This document shows, piece by piece, positions 28,182-39,300 of a stretch of 64,000 nucleotides of DNA. The translations under genes and the position numbers were made by a program. Within the stretch, counting starts at the first letter, position 1; each line of letters begins with the position of its first letter. The DNA comes from Oopsacas minuta (taxonomy: Eukaryota; Porifera; Hexactinellida; Lyssacinosida; Leucopsacidae). The DNA lies in the NCBI GenBank assembly GCA_024704765.1, contig JAKMXF010000354.1, forward strand, positions 992,690 to 1,056,689. The letters run 5' to 3'. The notes beneath the pieces were generated by a model, which was not told where the DNA came from, searched no databases, and saw only the letters and a program-made list of their open reading frames with translations.

Positions 28182-29207
28182 TTAACTCGACTCAGTAACA
28201 ATAGGTACTTCTAAAGGGAAAGGAGGAATTATGACGTCAAACATCCTCCCGTCCAGCTTCTCGAATTTAAAAGTCCCAAACATGAACCCGGATTTAGACT
28301 GGAGAGACGTATTACTGTTATATTGGAAGACAGGTCGTAAGCTGTCTAGAACTGGCTCCTCCCCGACTACCCCTCGCCCCTTTACCGTCTCTAGAGCTCC
28401 CATGCTAGAGAGGATCTTCCAGTTCCTCTCTCTCAACTGGACACTGTACAGGTTAAAGTTCTCAATCCGTATTGTGTATCTCCAGTAGTGGAACCCTTTC
28501 TGCCCCCTAGAGGAACTGTCATAACCGATGTAAAAGGGAGTAACGGTAATCCTCACCCCCTGGGTGAGTTGTCGATGCACCGAACAGTTCTTAACCCAAT
28601 GTTCATTTCTCTTCTTCCAGGCATATAGCAAGTCCTTAGCTGTGTAAATATGATTAAAATCAACAGACATTAAGCTGTCGAATAGGAAATGTTTAAACGG
28701 ATCTGAATCCATATTTTTATATGGAATGACGTCATCATGAGATACATAATCTATTCCTTCGACTGAAACCAATGGACTATTGTTAATGTGGAGGTATGTG
28801 AGATTCTCTGATTTTATCTCTTCACGAACATCCAGAGGGTTAGCGAGAACTTGGTATATTAGTCGTAGTTCCGGTTGAGACCCGATTGATGTGAATGAGG
28901 CGTGTCTTGTCGTATCCTTGTCACCTCTCTTCACGATGTGGAGAGGTTTATATGTGAATGTATTAGCCCCTGGTTTGCTGTTCGGTCTATCGTCCTTGTT
29001 TCTATCGAAGAAAGGAACTTTACAGCCAAATAGTACAACACCACGATAACCTAGGGTTTTATGCAGGAATGTTTGACCAGAGAAATATGACTGTTGAGAA
29101 GCGAGGATTTGCTGTAGCTTACCGACCAGACGCGCATCTGTCGCGACATTTCGAGCTGTATTTATAGGGAAGAGGGATAGTTTATTGAGCCAGCGGGGCT
29201 GCAACAT
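28182..29207 (-). CDS. POLDIP2: POLDIP2-like mitochondrial/nuclear protein (YccV + ApaG domains)
   Basis: Single exon, 341 residues. POLDIP2 (PDIP38) was found as a partner of DNA polymerase delta and PCNA and is also a mitochondrial matrix protein affecting ClpXP and metabolism. The first 25 residues are Arg/Leu/Asn-rich without acids (MLQPRWLNKLSLFPINTARN), a plausible mitochondrial targeting sequence. Residues about 45-180 form the hemimethylated-DNA-binding YccV-like domain (LGYRGVVLFGCKVPFFDR). Residues about 215-335 form the ApaG/F-box-A domain (QGVRITVTPFYIGYD, YWRYTIRIENFN, RGRGVVGEEPVL-type turn, SGFMFGTFKFEK). Human POLDIP2 is 368 residues with the same order. Confidence 0.92.
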   Translation of the reverse strand: MLQPRWLNKLSLFPINTARNVATDARLVGKLQQILASQQSYFSGQTFLHKTLGYRGVVLFGCKVPFFDRNKDDRPNSKPGANTFTYKPLHIVKRGDKDTTRHASFTSIGSQPELRLIYQVLANPLDVREEIKSENLTYLHINNSPLVSVEGIDYVSHDDVIPYKNMDSDPFKHFLFDSLMSVDFNHIYTAKDLLYAWKKRNEHWVKNCSVHRQLTQGVRITVTPFYIGYDSSSRGQKGFHYWRYTIRIENFNLYSVQLRERNWKILSSMGALETVKGRGVVGEEPVLDSLRPVFQYNSNTSLQSKSGFMFGTFKFEKLDGRMFDVIIPPFPLEVPIVTESS

Positions 29208-29643
29208 TATAACTACAAACGCTAAATAGTGATTGATATCTAATAGATCTTATTTGAGAGAGGGACTATGAATTGTATTGGGGGAGAAGTTTCTATATAA
29301 AGATGGTTAGTTAGTTACAGTGGATGCGGTTATAAGAACCCCCTTGGGGGCAGCAATGCATGTTCTTATAACCGGCAATATATGGAAACCGTTTTCCAGA
29401 GGATGGTACTTATATCCGGTGTTCTTATAACGGTATCAACCGTATCTTTGGGACTCAAAACTGTCTCCATTGTCGTATAAAAATATAAATAAATATATTT
29501 TAGTTCGAGATTGACAAATCAACTCTTAATTCAATTACTAAATAAATGAAATGTAGGACAACAATACTTGAACTAACCAATCAGATTCCTCTCTGGTGCC
29601 AGCTGTCTTTGTCTTTGCCACGAGTGACTATTGATATAAAAGT
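29208..29643. other. Intergenic region with an inverted-repeat element
   Basis: 436 bp between two minus-strand genes: the POLDIP2 promoter lies on the left, the SCAF 3' UTR on the right. It holds the GGTTATAAGAAC element at 29328-29445. Nothing else recognised. Confidence 0.5.
29328..29445. mobile_element. GGTTATAAGAAC-type MITE relic, copy 1
   Basis: Starts CAGTGGATGCGGTTATAAGA after TA, has an internal GTTCTTATAACCGGC, and a further GTTCTTATAACGG near the right end. The GGTTATAAGAAC word is inverted against GTTCTTATAACC. A related copy lies at 57162-57215 within an intron of the LRRK-like gene. No coding capacity. Confidence 0.5.
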
Positions 29644-32600
29644 TTAATCAGTTGAGCTGTCAGTATTTTCGGAGTCTTGACAACAGAGACGGATTGGATT
29701 GTGTTTTAGTTTTTCTTCTTGTTGTGAAATTCGTAACGATTCTTCTTCCAACGCTTTCGATGCTTCCAGGGCCTCCTTCTCCAGAGCTCTCTGTCTGTCA
29801 ATCAGGTCTAACTCTTTCTTTATCTCTGAAAATTCGATTGTACCACCTTTCTGTAAAGAGTATAAATTGTATGGAGGATCATCTGTAACCTGCATCCAAG
29901 GTACATAAGTAACACCATTAACATCGTCCCAAAATATCCCTGGAAGTACTTTAAATCCAGGAACCCATGTGCATTGGAAATTAGCATATTCCAGTTTTTC
30001 CTTCAACAGGTCAGCTGATTTTCTGTTTGAGAGTTGTATGAGAGCAGCTGTGTGATCGTTCATAATATCGAATAGCTCTATATCCCCGACATAAGCAGAT
30101 ATGTATTTCCTTAAGTGATACTTTTCTAGAACTCTCTGTCTACTCTCTACCTTGATGATGTTAGTATAGATCACTAGACAATCCTTAGAATTTGGGGGAC
30201 AGAACATCTCCATTGATTCGATTGATTCAGATCTCACACGTCGTATCTGTCTATATTCCGGACTCTCATGCTCCCTCCTCTCTTTCTTGGAATTATTTCT
30301 GTTCTTAGTTGTTGTTTTATGTCTAGCTTTTGTTTTGTCCTGTCGTGAAGAGTGTTTTTGTTTGTTTATTTTGAGTTGCATTTTATGTTTGTATATTTGC
30401 CTTCTCAAATGTAGAGTTACGGAATCGTCAGAAGAACTACTAGAGCTTGAGGAGGAAGACGAGGAGGTAGATGAAGAGGAGGACGCAGAGGAAAGGATTT
30501 GTTTCCGTTTCTTGCGTTTAGAATGATTAGATTTGTCAGAATTAGATTTATTAGTTTTGACAATAATAACAGACCGTAATCCATTAATATCCTTCATACT
30601 TGCTTTGCTAGGAGTTATAACACTTCTAATCTTGTTATCTACTGCTACGCTAGTTTCAACGGATTCCATCTCTTTTACTTTCTCTCTTACAGATTCAATT
30701 AGTACGCTTAGAGGAGAGGTCTTGGCATTGGGCGGGGTGACGCATTCCAAGCTGTTCTCTCTCACCACTGGGGATATATCACTAATACAGCTTGAAGAGG
30801 ATAAATCGGACCCACGGGGAGGAGTTATGTTATCAAATGGGAGGGTTACGTCAAAAATGGATTTAGGAAAGTTCTGGGTTGATTCTATCAGGATGGGACT
30901 ATTTCTGGGTGAGCAAGGGGGAGACGGATTTCTGGCGAAGATAGGAGATAAAGATTGACTCGATTTGTGAGATCCTGTGATAGGAGACATGTTTGATAGA
31001 GCCAAGTCTGGAAACACCTCTTCCAAGGAGGAGGCGTAGGGGGATTGTGGGGATAGACTTGCTTGTCTGACTGGAGTGACCTGTAGGAACATGTCCTCTG
31101 CGTCTCGTGTGGGGAACAGAGGGTCATATGGGTCTGTGGTGTGACTAGGGGGAAATTCAGGAAAAACAGGATTCACTCTGTTTGAAGGAACGGAGTCTTG
31201 AGAGATTTGAAGAACATCTGAAGAATGTAAAAGAGATGGCGAGTCCTGCTCGCTATCATTGTTCGGAATTTGAGGTTTGTTAGCTTCTTTATTCTTATTT
31301 TCATTTATAATGTCATCTTCCTTCAAAGACTCTTGACTATCTGAGAATAGAGGAGAATTCATCACCCCAGAGTCCTCAATCTCATCCATGGTTAGATTTG
31401 AGTCTGGAAGAGAAACATCGTCTTCTGGGGCAACTACTTCTGCTACCATTTCTGTCATATCCTTATCCACATCCACACTTTCTGATATTTCTTTTTCTTT
31501 ATTCGTCATCACTTCTTTATTTTCTGCCCCTGAGAATATCTGCTGACTGTCTTCTAGAATATGCTCTCCGTTTTGTGTACTCTCCTTATGTTCTTCAGTG
31601 CATATTATCAGCCTTTGAGAATCGTCGGCGAAATCCTCAGACACGTTACTAGGACTCCTATTGAAGTATTCTTCCATTACTATGTCATCATTGTCACCAG
31701 AAGAAGGGGTCTTAGCCCCTCCGGATATAGGGGAAACAGGTACATGGTTGAAGAGGGCAGGTATCCTGCTTGGAGAGGTTATAACAGAGATAGGGGAGAG
31801 AGGTATTTGAGGGGATCTTCCAATATTAGCGAGCTGTGTGTGTATATCTTGATCAAAATCTTTGAATGAAGTGAATGCGCCTAACTTTACAGCACTACTC
31901 ATCAGTAATCTCTCCAATTCATTATCGATATCTTGGTTCTTGTATCGCCTGGGAGAGTCCACTTCATCCTGAGTAGGCGTGGCATTTCCTGGGACGGATT
32001 TATTTTTCTTGAGCTCCTTTCTTTTCTTCCGTTTACTCTTCTCTCTAGCTCTTGCACTCTCCTTGGCTGCCAATTCAACTCGCTTCTTCTCCTGCTCCAC
32101 TCGCCTTTTTTGCGCAGCGATCCGTTCAGCATCGTCCTCATCATCTCCGTAGTCAAAGTCATCGAGTAAGGGTGTAGGACCTCCACCGACCGGATGTGCT
32201 TTGTTGGAGTTGATGCTATGGTAAGGTGCAAGACCTCTGTCTCGTGGACTACCAGGAAGGGCATTTGATATCCCCGGGAGATCAAAGGTTGATGGGAGTG
32301 CTGAGTATTCGGCTGATTCTTGTACTTCATGGTAATCTGTCCTTAGCAGCCCGCGGTAGTCAAGAGGTTGTGGATCTGCAGATTGCTGGACCAGGGATTG
32401 GAATAGTCTAAGCTGATCAAGTAATTCAGGTGGTACCTCTACGCTCTTTCCCTCAGCTATTTGAAGCTGATACATCTGTAGAGCCTGGAGAGCATTTACG
32501 AAACTAGGTGCGAGAGAGTTGAGGTTTTTCAGAGCTTGTAACTGCTGTAATGCTTGAATCTGTGTTTGTTGCTGATGGATGATGGCTAGAGCATTTGCTG

Positions 32601-33075
32601 CTACTGATTGTACAACTCCTGATGATTTTTCTGGAGCTTTAGCTCTCTTATGGGACTTCAGTTCGGGGGATATAATTGACAATAGGGGCTCCACCAACTC
32701 ACTGTTATATATCCTGTGTTTTTGCCATAAAGTTAGAATTCGGACCATTCGAGATTTATCTTTCTGTTTGCATTTCTTGAGGAAATGGAAAATGAGTTTT
32801 AATTTCTTTTTGAATCTAGGTGCGTATACGTCCTTGTTTTTCCCAAAATCTTTGATGGACTGGCGAATAATTGAGTCGATTACACACAGTGCAGTCAGCT
32901 TGTATTTTCCTGGTATTTTCTCTGCGTATTTCTCCATGTACATGACCACATGTTTGTACATTCTGTTAGCCTTGATGGCAACGGAGGCGACTAGTTGGAT
33001 TCGAGATCGAGGGATGGGTGGTTTTGACCTGTAGAGATTCTTGAGAGCTGTTTTGAACTCGTGGACTAACTCCAT
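29644..33075 (-). CDS. SCAF4/SCAF8-like CTD-binding RNA-processing factor
   Basis: Single exon, 1,143 residues. SCAF4 and SCAF8 bind the phosphorylated C-terminal domain of RNA polymerase II and prevent premature polyadenylation. Residues 1-135 are a CID domain, with ALCVIDSIIRQSIKDFG and the helix IFHFLKKCKQKDKSRMVR as in the family. Residues about 150-230 are Gln/Leu-rich. A long disordered middle contains Lys/Arg/Glu-rich (KKRVELAAKESAR) and many S-P sites, then a long serine run near 840-865 and a basic patch (SRQDKTKARHKTTTKN). An RRM follows at about 965-1045 (VIYTNIIKVESRQRVLEKY, YVGDIELFDIMNDHTAALIQL, FKVLPGIFWDDVNGVTYVPW), ending in a Glu/Leu coil. Human SCAF4 and SCAF8 are 1,147 and 1,271 residues. 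Confidence 0.9.
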   Translation of the reverse strand: MELVHEFKTALKNLYRSKPPIPRSRIQLVASVAIKANRMYKHVVMYMEKYAEKIPGKYKLTALCVIDSIIRQSIKDFGKNKDVYAPRFKKKLKLIFHFLKKCKQKDKSRMVRILTLWQKHRIYNSELVEPLLSIISPELKSHKRAKAPEKSSGVVQSVAANALAIIHQQQTQIQALQQLQALKNLNSLAPSFVNALQALQMYQLQIAEGKSVEVPPELLDQLRLFQSLVQQSADPQPLDYRGLLRTDYHEVQESAEYSALPSTFDLPGISNALPGSPRDRGLAPYHSINSNKAHPVGGGPTPLLDDFDYGDDEDDAERIAAQKRRVEQEKKRVELAAKESARAREKSKRKKRKELKKNKSVPGNATPTQDEVDSPRRYKNQDIDNELERLLMSSAVKLGAFTSFKDFDQDIHTQLANIGRSPQIPLSPISVITSPSRIPALFNHVPVSPISGGAKTPSSGDNDDIVMEEYFNRSPSNVSEDFADDSQRLIICTEEHKESTQNGEHILEDSQQIFSGAENKEVMTNKEKEISESVDVDKDMTEMVAEVVAPEDDVSLPDSNLTMDEIEDSGVMNSPLFSDSQESLKEDDIINENKNKEANKPQIPNNDSEQDSPSLLHSSDVLQISQDSVPSNRVNPVFPEFPPSHTTDPYDPLFPTRDAEDMFLQVTPVRQASLSPQSPYASSLEEVFPDLALSNMSPITGSHKSSQSLSPIFARNPSPPCSPRNSPILIESTQNFPKSIFDVTLPFDNITPPRGSDLSSSSCISDISPVVRENSLECVTPPNAKTSPLSVLIESVREKVKEMESVETSVAVDNKIRSVITPSKASMKDINGLRSVIIVKTNKSNSDKSNHSKRKKRKQILSSASSSSSTSSSSSSSSSSSSDDSVTLHLRRQIYKHKMQLKINKQKHSSRQDKTKARHKTTTKNRNNSKKERREHESPEYRQIRRVRSESIESMEMFCPPNSKDCLVIYTNIIKVESRQRVLEKYHLRKYISAYVGDIELFDIMNDHTAALIQLSNRKSADLLKEKLEYANFQCTWVPGFKVLPGIFWDDVNGVTYVPWMQVTDDPPYNLYSLQKGGTIEFSEIKKELDLIDRQRALEKEALEASKALEEESLRISQQEEKLKHNPIRLCCQDSENTDSSTD

Positions 33076-33300
33076 AGCGTTCTAATTGACATATTAACAT
33101 GTTCATATCATATAGTTCCCATATATTACCCACTAAAGTTTACAAGCATCATGGCAATGTTTAGAAATGTTAATCGAACAGTTGAAAAGCATAAAACATT
33201 ATTTAATATTTGTTGTCTTACTTGAAATACAACACAATTCTAAGAATAAATTACTACATAATTCTCAAGCGAATGCGGTTAAAATAACAAATCTAAATTC
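33076..33300. other. Gap between the SCAF gene and DNA-PKcs
   Basis: 225 bp holding the SCAF promoter and the DNA-PKcs 3' UTR (both minus strand). AT-rich; no element seen. Confidence 0.4.
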
Positions 33301-36300
33301 TCATACCCACGGCTCCCATCCATGCCACGTTCTGCCTAGGATATTCGGGTCAGTAGCATGGTCAATTAAACACGCTATCTGCTCATTAACTGAGCTACAC
33401 TTCTCTCCAACTCTAGCGCGAATGTTGTCACGACTTTCTCCCATAAGTATTCTCTTCAGAGCTGAGAACTCCACAGATTTCTCATGTCCTAGCTTGAGGT
33501 CTGTCAACATGACGTAGGCTGGGTTATACCCAAGGAGTTTCTGTCTAGCTGTATCCACCTTCTGTTTCGGGAATTTATCCTCTATGTTTACATTCTCTCC
33601 TTGTTTCTTAGCTTGTGCCCTTGCATTTTGCTGCCAGTCAAGAGAAGGTTCCTTCACGAATATATCCATTGTGCTGAGCAGAAGTTCCGGACTCTCTCGC
33701 AAGGAACGGAGTGCATGTTGCATGCAGGAACGTAGCAGACCTGAGTCCTTGTGTGGGAACATTAGAGAAGCGAATTGAGGTGTCAGTCTGAAGGGCATTA
33801 ACTCGGGATATGGAAGGAACTGTGTAGCAGAGCCAAATGCGTGTCCAAAGTCTATCCCTATTAACCGTCCAGTCTTGAGGTCTACCATGAAATTTGACAG
33901 ATGTCTATCTCCTATACCAATAATGTATTGACAAATGTTAACAGAGGATAGAGACTGCACGAAATGTGTCCTCAATACAAGGAAGGCCTCCGGACAAGAC
34001 GATACGCGATACAGACTACGTCTTAACAAATCCCAGGGCATGTTCCCTACTTTCTTATTGTACTCTTCTATTGCCTGTGTACGAGTAGCCTTTTGATACA
34101 TTCCCTTGTATTTCCCGAACTTATCCACCCAAGATACGTGTGTTTGCATTACCTACAAAGACACACAGTAATAATATTGACATGGCTATATATGGCAAAT
34201 GTAATTTACTTGCTCCATTGCTTTTGTGTCTTGCTCAGTAGCTGAGTCTTTAAGGAATTCTTTTAACGGACTTGTATTATCCATCCATTCTAGAACTCCC
34301 AGACGAGTTGTCATTGGAATAACCTATAATATACGACCATTAAACTAAAAGAAGCCACGTTTGTAATGCCATAAGAGGCTTCGAACTTGCCTGATAGGTA
34401 CGTAGTCTCATATTCCTCTGAGCACAGGCCTGGTCCTGGTCCAATATCTGGTTCATAATACTGAACAGCTGTTCAATCCTCTGATCCTGTCTCAGATCCT
34501 CTCCCCCTTTAATCAGGAAGCTATACTCCCGCTCGTTATCAGCTCGCACGGTTATGCGCTTAGGCTTACGTAGAGAAGAGAGGACTAGAATCCTAGAATC
34601 GAAGCTTGCTATACAAGCATGAGACTCCGGTCTGGGTCTAGACAAGCCGTCATACTGTCCGGGCACCTCTATGTGTTTGTGATAGTCTTCTTTGTGGAAG
34701 TTAGCTAACCAGGGTGAGTATTCCTTTAAGTTACTAGAGCCTTGAGATTTGAATAAAGATGTTTTCATTAAATCATATATCTTGCCCTTATTAGCTGTGA
34801 AATCTTTGCTAGTCATGCTGTAGAGCTTCTCTCCCTGGTTACCAAACATCTGGAGAATCTTGTTACCGAATTCTTTGGAGAATGCTTTGTACCTCTGTCC
34901 CCATTCCTTGGGGGTATTTCCGCATAATGAGCCAGCGTCCGATCCTGTGGACTGTTGACTGTCCTCCTATAAAATAAATATTTTTCAACTATACCGGTTC
35001 ATTACACTATTTAACTAACCTCAATCAGCTTGCCCTTGATCTCATCCCAGATGGTAACAAGCATTTTCTTGTCCCTCTGACTCGTTGCACGCTCCATAAC
35101 AAGTGAGAGTTCTTGCTCTATCAGATCTCTCCATACAAGTTCTGGATTAGTTAGCTGCTCCAGGGCTGCACAGAACATTGTCAGTACTGGGTTGTCTACT
35201 CTAGCTTGTAGACTGGCCACTGATCTCTGTAGTCTGTTGCCGTCAGGAGTAGAGGGGAATTTGTATTGACTAGCACTTACTTTGAGAGGATAATACAATG
35301 CCTAATAGAGGTAATGTAGAAATTTGAAAGGCAACAAAGTGTATGGTATATGTCTGTTTACCTGGGGATAGTTAGTAGCCACAGAAATGAGTATGTTAAA
35401 CACTGCTGCTCCTTCTGGCTTGTCGAGTATAGATACGAGCTGACTTAGCCATTGAATGAACATCCAGTTAGGCACAACGCGTGACTTCTTTATGAAATCA
35501 TCTCTGATCTCTGGATGGGTGTCAATCAGCTGTAGGAGGCGTGGGAACAGCTGTCTGGCCTCTAGAGAGCCATACTGCATAGCTCTCAACAGGTAGTTTG
35601 ATATGACACTCGGGAATTGTTTCAGATCCAATCGCGTGGGCGTACCTTCCTCCTCCTTGCGGAGACAGTTGTCACAGAATCTACAAAATATTCACATAAC
35701 ACGAATCCTATATTAATTATTAGTTATTAGCCACACATACTTAGCCATTGCGAGCATACTGTCAATGATTGAGAACGAGCCCTTCTCTCCACTAGCCTTG
35801 AAGAAGTTTGTGCTATCAGTAACAGCCTGTTTAAAAGCAGCTAGAGATTTCATATAAAGCTTCTTAGCAATTTGGTTTGGATTCTCTCCAGTCGTTAACT
35901 CAATATATCCCAGATAATTCTTGAGAGCTTGAAAAGAGTCCGTTAGTAGAGATCCGATGAGATGTCCTCCTTCTGGTTCTTGCAATAACTCAGCAATGCG
36001 TTTGGTTTGATGTCCCTCTACCATGTGATGGTGCGAGGAGAGGAGCAGGTCCTCTGAGAGCGTGGAGACATACTGGGTCTTGATTTCTTGGAGATAACCG
36101 AGATTGGCGACGATCTGTGAGACGTCCTCAGTAGAGGGGACTACTTGTGCCCTCTCTCTCCTTAGACACATATCAGCTGTAATATGAGCACATCTGACTT
36201 TGAGAAAAGCAGATGAGTCTGTCTGGCCTTCTACTTGTTTAATGAAGTGAGCTGCCAATGAGAAATTAGCCTGAGTAGAAGCAGCTTCTGCTATGGACAG

Positions 36301-39300
36301 ATAAGAACTGAGAACTTCATTTGTCAGTTGAGACTCAACTAGATCTATCTTCTCGGAGATTTCGTACTTCTCTAAGATAGTTTGTAAATAGAAGGATCGG
36401 TTTGTTATCACATCACTCCACACAGATAGGGGGTCCATTTTCTTGTCAGGAAGTCTATTGTGCCAGCGTCTGAGCAAACGGTCTAAATTGTCTGTATTCA
36501 AATAGTTCTCTCTGTCTGAGACGAAATTTATGAACTCATTCATCTCTACTAATCTCTGTAGAGTCTGCAATTTGCCTGCCTTGCTATAAGGCTGGAAATC
36601 CGGTAAACTGGACCAAACCTGTGCAAAGTTCTGTACAGTGTACTGCACATAGTGTTTTGCCCTGTCTACATTGTTCTTAACTAAGTAATAGAGAGCTAAT
36701 TGTTCAGAATAGTGAGTCTCTAGGATACTTCGGTGTAGATCGTTCTGGAATGAGTTTTTTATGAATTGATCAAAAGAATTGTCTTTTCTTCCCGCGATCT
36801 GGAGTTTAACTTTAGTTTTCATTAGTCTTGGGAGATGTCGTTCAACATAATAATCATCGTTCCAAACCTGCATCAAATCGGTGTATGGATCATCTTCCTC
36901 ACTCATGGAGCTCAGAATATTTGATTCTAGTTCTTTCCATTTTCCTAAATTCTCCAAACAACCCATCAGTGAATCTTCCCATAGATCTTGTTCCTCTTGA
37001 CTCGCGGTTCCTTCTTCTGCATGCTCTAGTGCATTTTTATAGATCTTATAAGCACCTAGATAATTGTTAGTCTCCTCAGCTTCTATCCCTCTCTTCGTGA
37101 GTTCTTGAGTTCCAATCTGACTCCCGAATATTCCTCTCAGAGTATCAAAGTCCTCTATAGATTTGTATAACCTCCCCAGTTCTATCCAAATAGATGTCTC
37201 TTCCGTAGGTGCTTGCATTGCTCCTTTCGATCTCTTGCTACCCCTCGAGGATTCGGTACATTCCCCAGCACCCTGTAACAGCTGATTTTCAAGTACCATG
37301 ATGCCAGCTAGTTGTTGACAGGATACCAGACATGAAGTTGACACGAGAGTTGGCTCCAGATAGAAATGCAGAGAGCTGTCTTGTTTCAGACTGATATCCA
37401 TGATAGAAGCTATAAACGTTGGCGAATATCTCTGTGTAGTTTTCAAAATTCCATTTATAGTCACTTGCACTTTCTTCTTTGTTACATCGATTTCGTGCAC
37501 ACTCAAATACTTGTTGAGGTCTGAAAATATTGAAGTGAATAGAGTGGAGAATAAGAGACGAGCTATCTTATCGTCTCTCTGGGCTAAGGCTTGTAACGGT
37601 CTAATCAGTTCACTATTCTTAATTTGTATATCCGGCAGATCCCCTGTACGGTACTGTCTATACATAACTACCTTGTTACCACGAGATGCCTTCTGGAATT
37701 TGAAATACTCCTCGCGTAGTTTCCTCTTACGGACACTTTGTTTCTGGTAGAACACTGTAGATGACTGCTGACTCTTGAGGAACCTTCTCTTTAGTTGCAT
37801 CACAGGATGAGATGGTGAGTCTGTTGAAAGGGTTGCTACACCGCTAGATCCGATCTGCTTCATTCTCTTGGGGATTTTGAAGCCGGTAAAGAGGAGAGAA
37901 CTCTCGGAATCTGTGTCCATTATCGTAGGGTTGAATAATTGCTGAGATTGTAGACTGGGTGCTAACCAGTTGTATTTGTGTTCTGACTGGGTGCCTGGAT
38001 CTAGGGTAGGAGTGAATGCAATTGGTTGAATTGTTGACCTCAATTCCCCAGCCTCAGAGGTCTCTGTCTCCATTGGTTGAGGGTCCTGACTCTGTACTTG
38101 CGACTGAGAGGCCATGAGGGAAGGGAGGGTATTTGCGAAGAGAGGGAGGAAACCTGACTGTCTGTAACTATACGAGTAGTCTAATAATTTCTGAGCTTCG
38201 AATTTACATTCGGCCAGTGGATGATGGAACATTTCTAAGAGATAGTCAGGACTGCGACTAGCTAGCTCAAGGAAGAAGTTGGTCGAGTAAGATAGGAACT
38301 GGTCCTCAGTAGCTTCACTATACAATAGGGAGAGGATCTGGATGAGGCGCTGCACCGTCTCAGAGGGGAGGTGTGCCTCATTGTTCCAGAAAGCGAACAC
38401 TTTCAATCTGTTTGACTCAGAACTATCCAACAGACCCCTCAAAAGGAAGCTCTTAGCTCTGTCCCTCACGGTAGATTTCTCTTGGTCAGCCTTTTGGTCG
38501 AATAGAGCCATCATAAACTCATAACACATCTCTCTACTCTCAGAACTAGTGTTTGGGTAGATATACTCTAGAGTATCAATAAGAGCACTGAACTCTATTT
38601 CATCCATACATGGTACTATCTTAAGGGCCAATCTTATAGCGGAAATCTGTGTTTTAGAGTCCTTGACTCTCAAGATAGAATAAAAATCCTTCGTTTTCAG
38701 TTGCATTTTGAGGTCAGCCACAGAATCTGCTCTACTCGTGATAATGTCAATAACAAAGTTACGAGCATCATCTTTTAGTGATGGAAGTAGAAATAGAATT
38801 CTGTTTAAGAACCGATCACAGAACTCTGGGAAATTGATATGAATTTTGTAGAGACATTCTACGAACTTTGTCGGTTGGTTTTGAGCAGATAATATCCCAG
38901 ACATCCGTTCTTCAGTCCATTTAGTCAACAAGTCTATGTCAAACTTCCCGGCCTCTTTAATAAACTTTAGTAACATGCCCGTGACCTCTGCTGCTGGAGC
39001 ATAAACCTCTTTCAATCTGTGCTCGATACAGTACAGGAAACTCTCGTAGAATTTAGCCTCGCTTACATATATCTCCCCATATGGTGGTATGTCATTAGCC
39101 AATACGATACCCATCAGCTGTACGCCTGTCCTCTGCATTTTACCGTTGAGATTTCTGTTAGAAAAGTATCCCTGCATCACGCTATATGGCATGTTTAGGT
39201 TTTTCTTCCAACATTCAACTAGTGTTCTAACTATACTGAGGTTATTGCGTAGTACAGATCGCTCTTCAGTATGTGTGTTAGTCATTAGTCCTTCTAGGAG

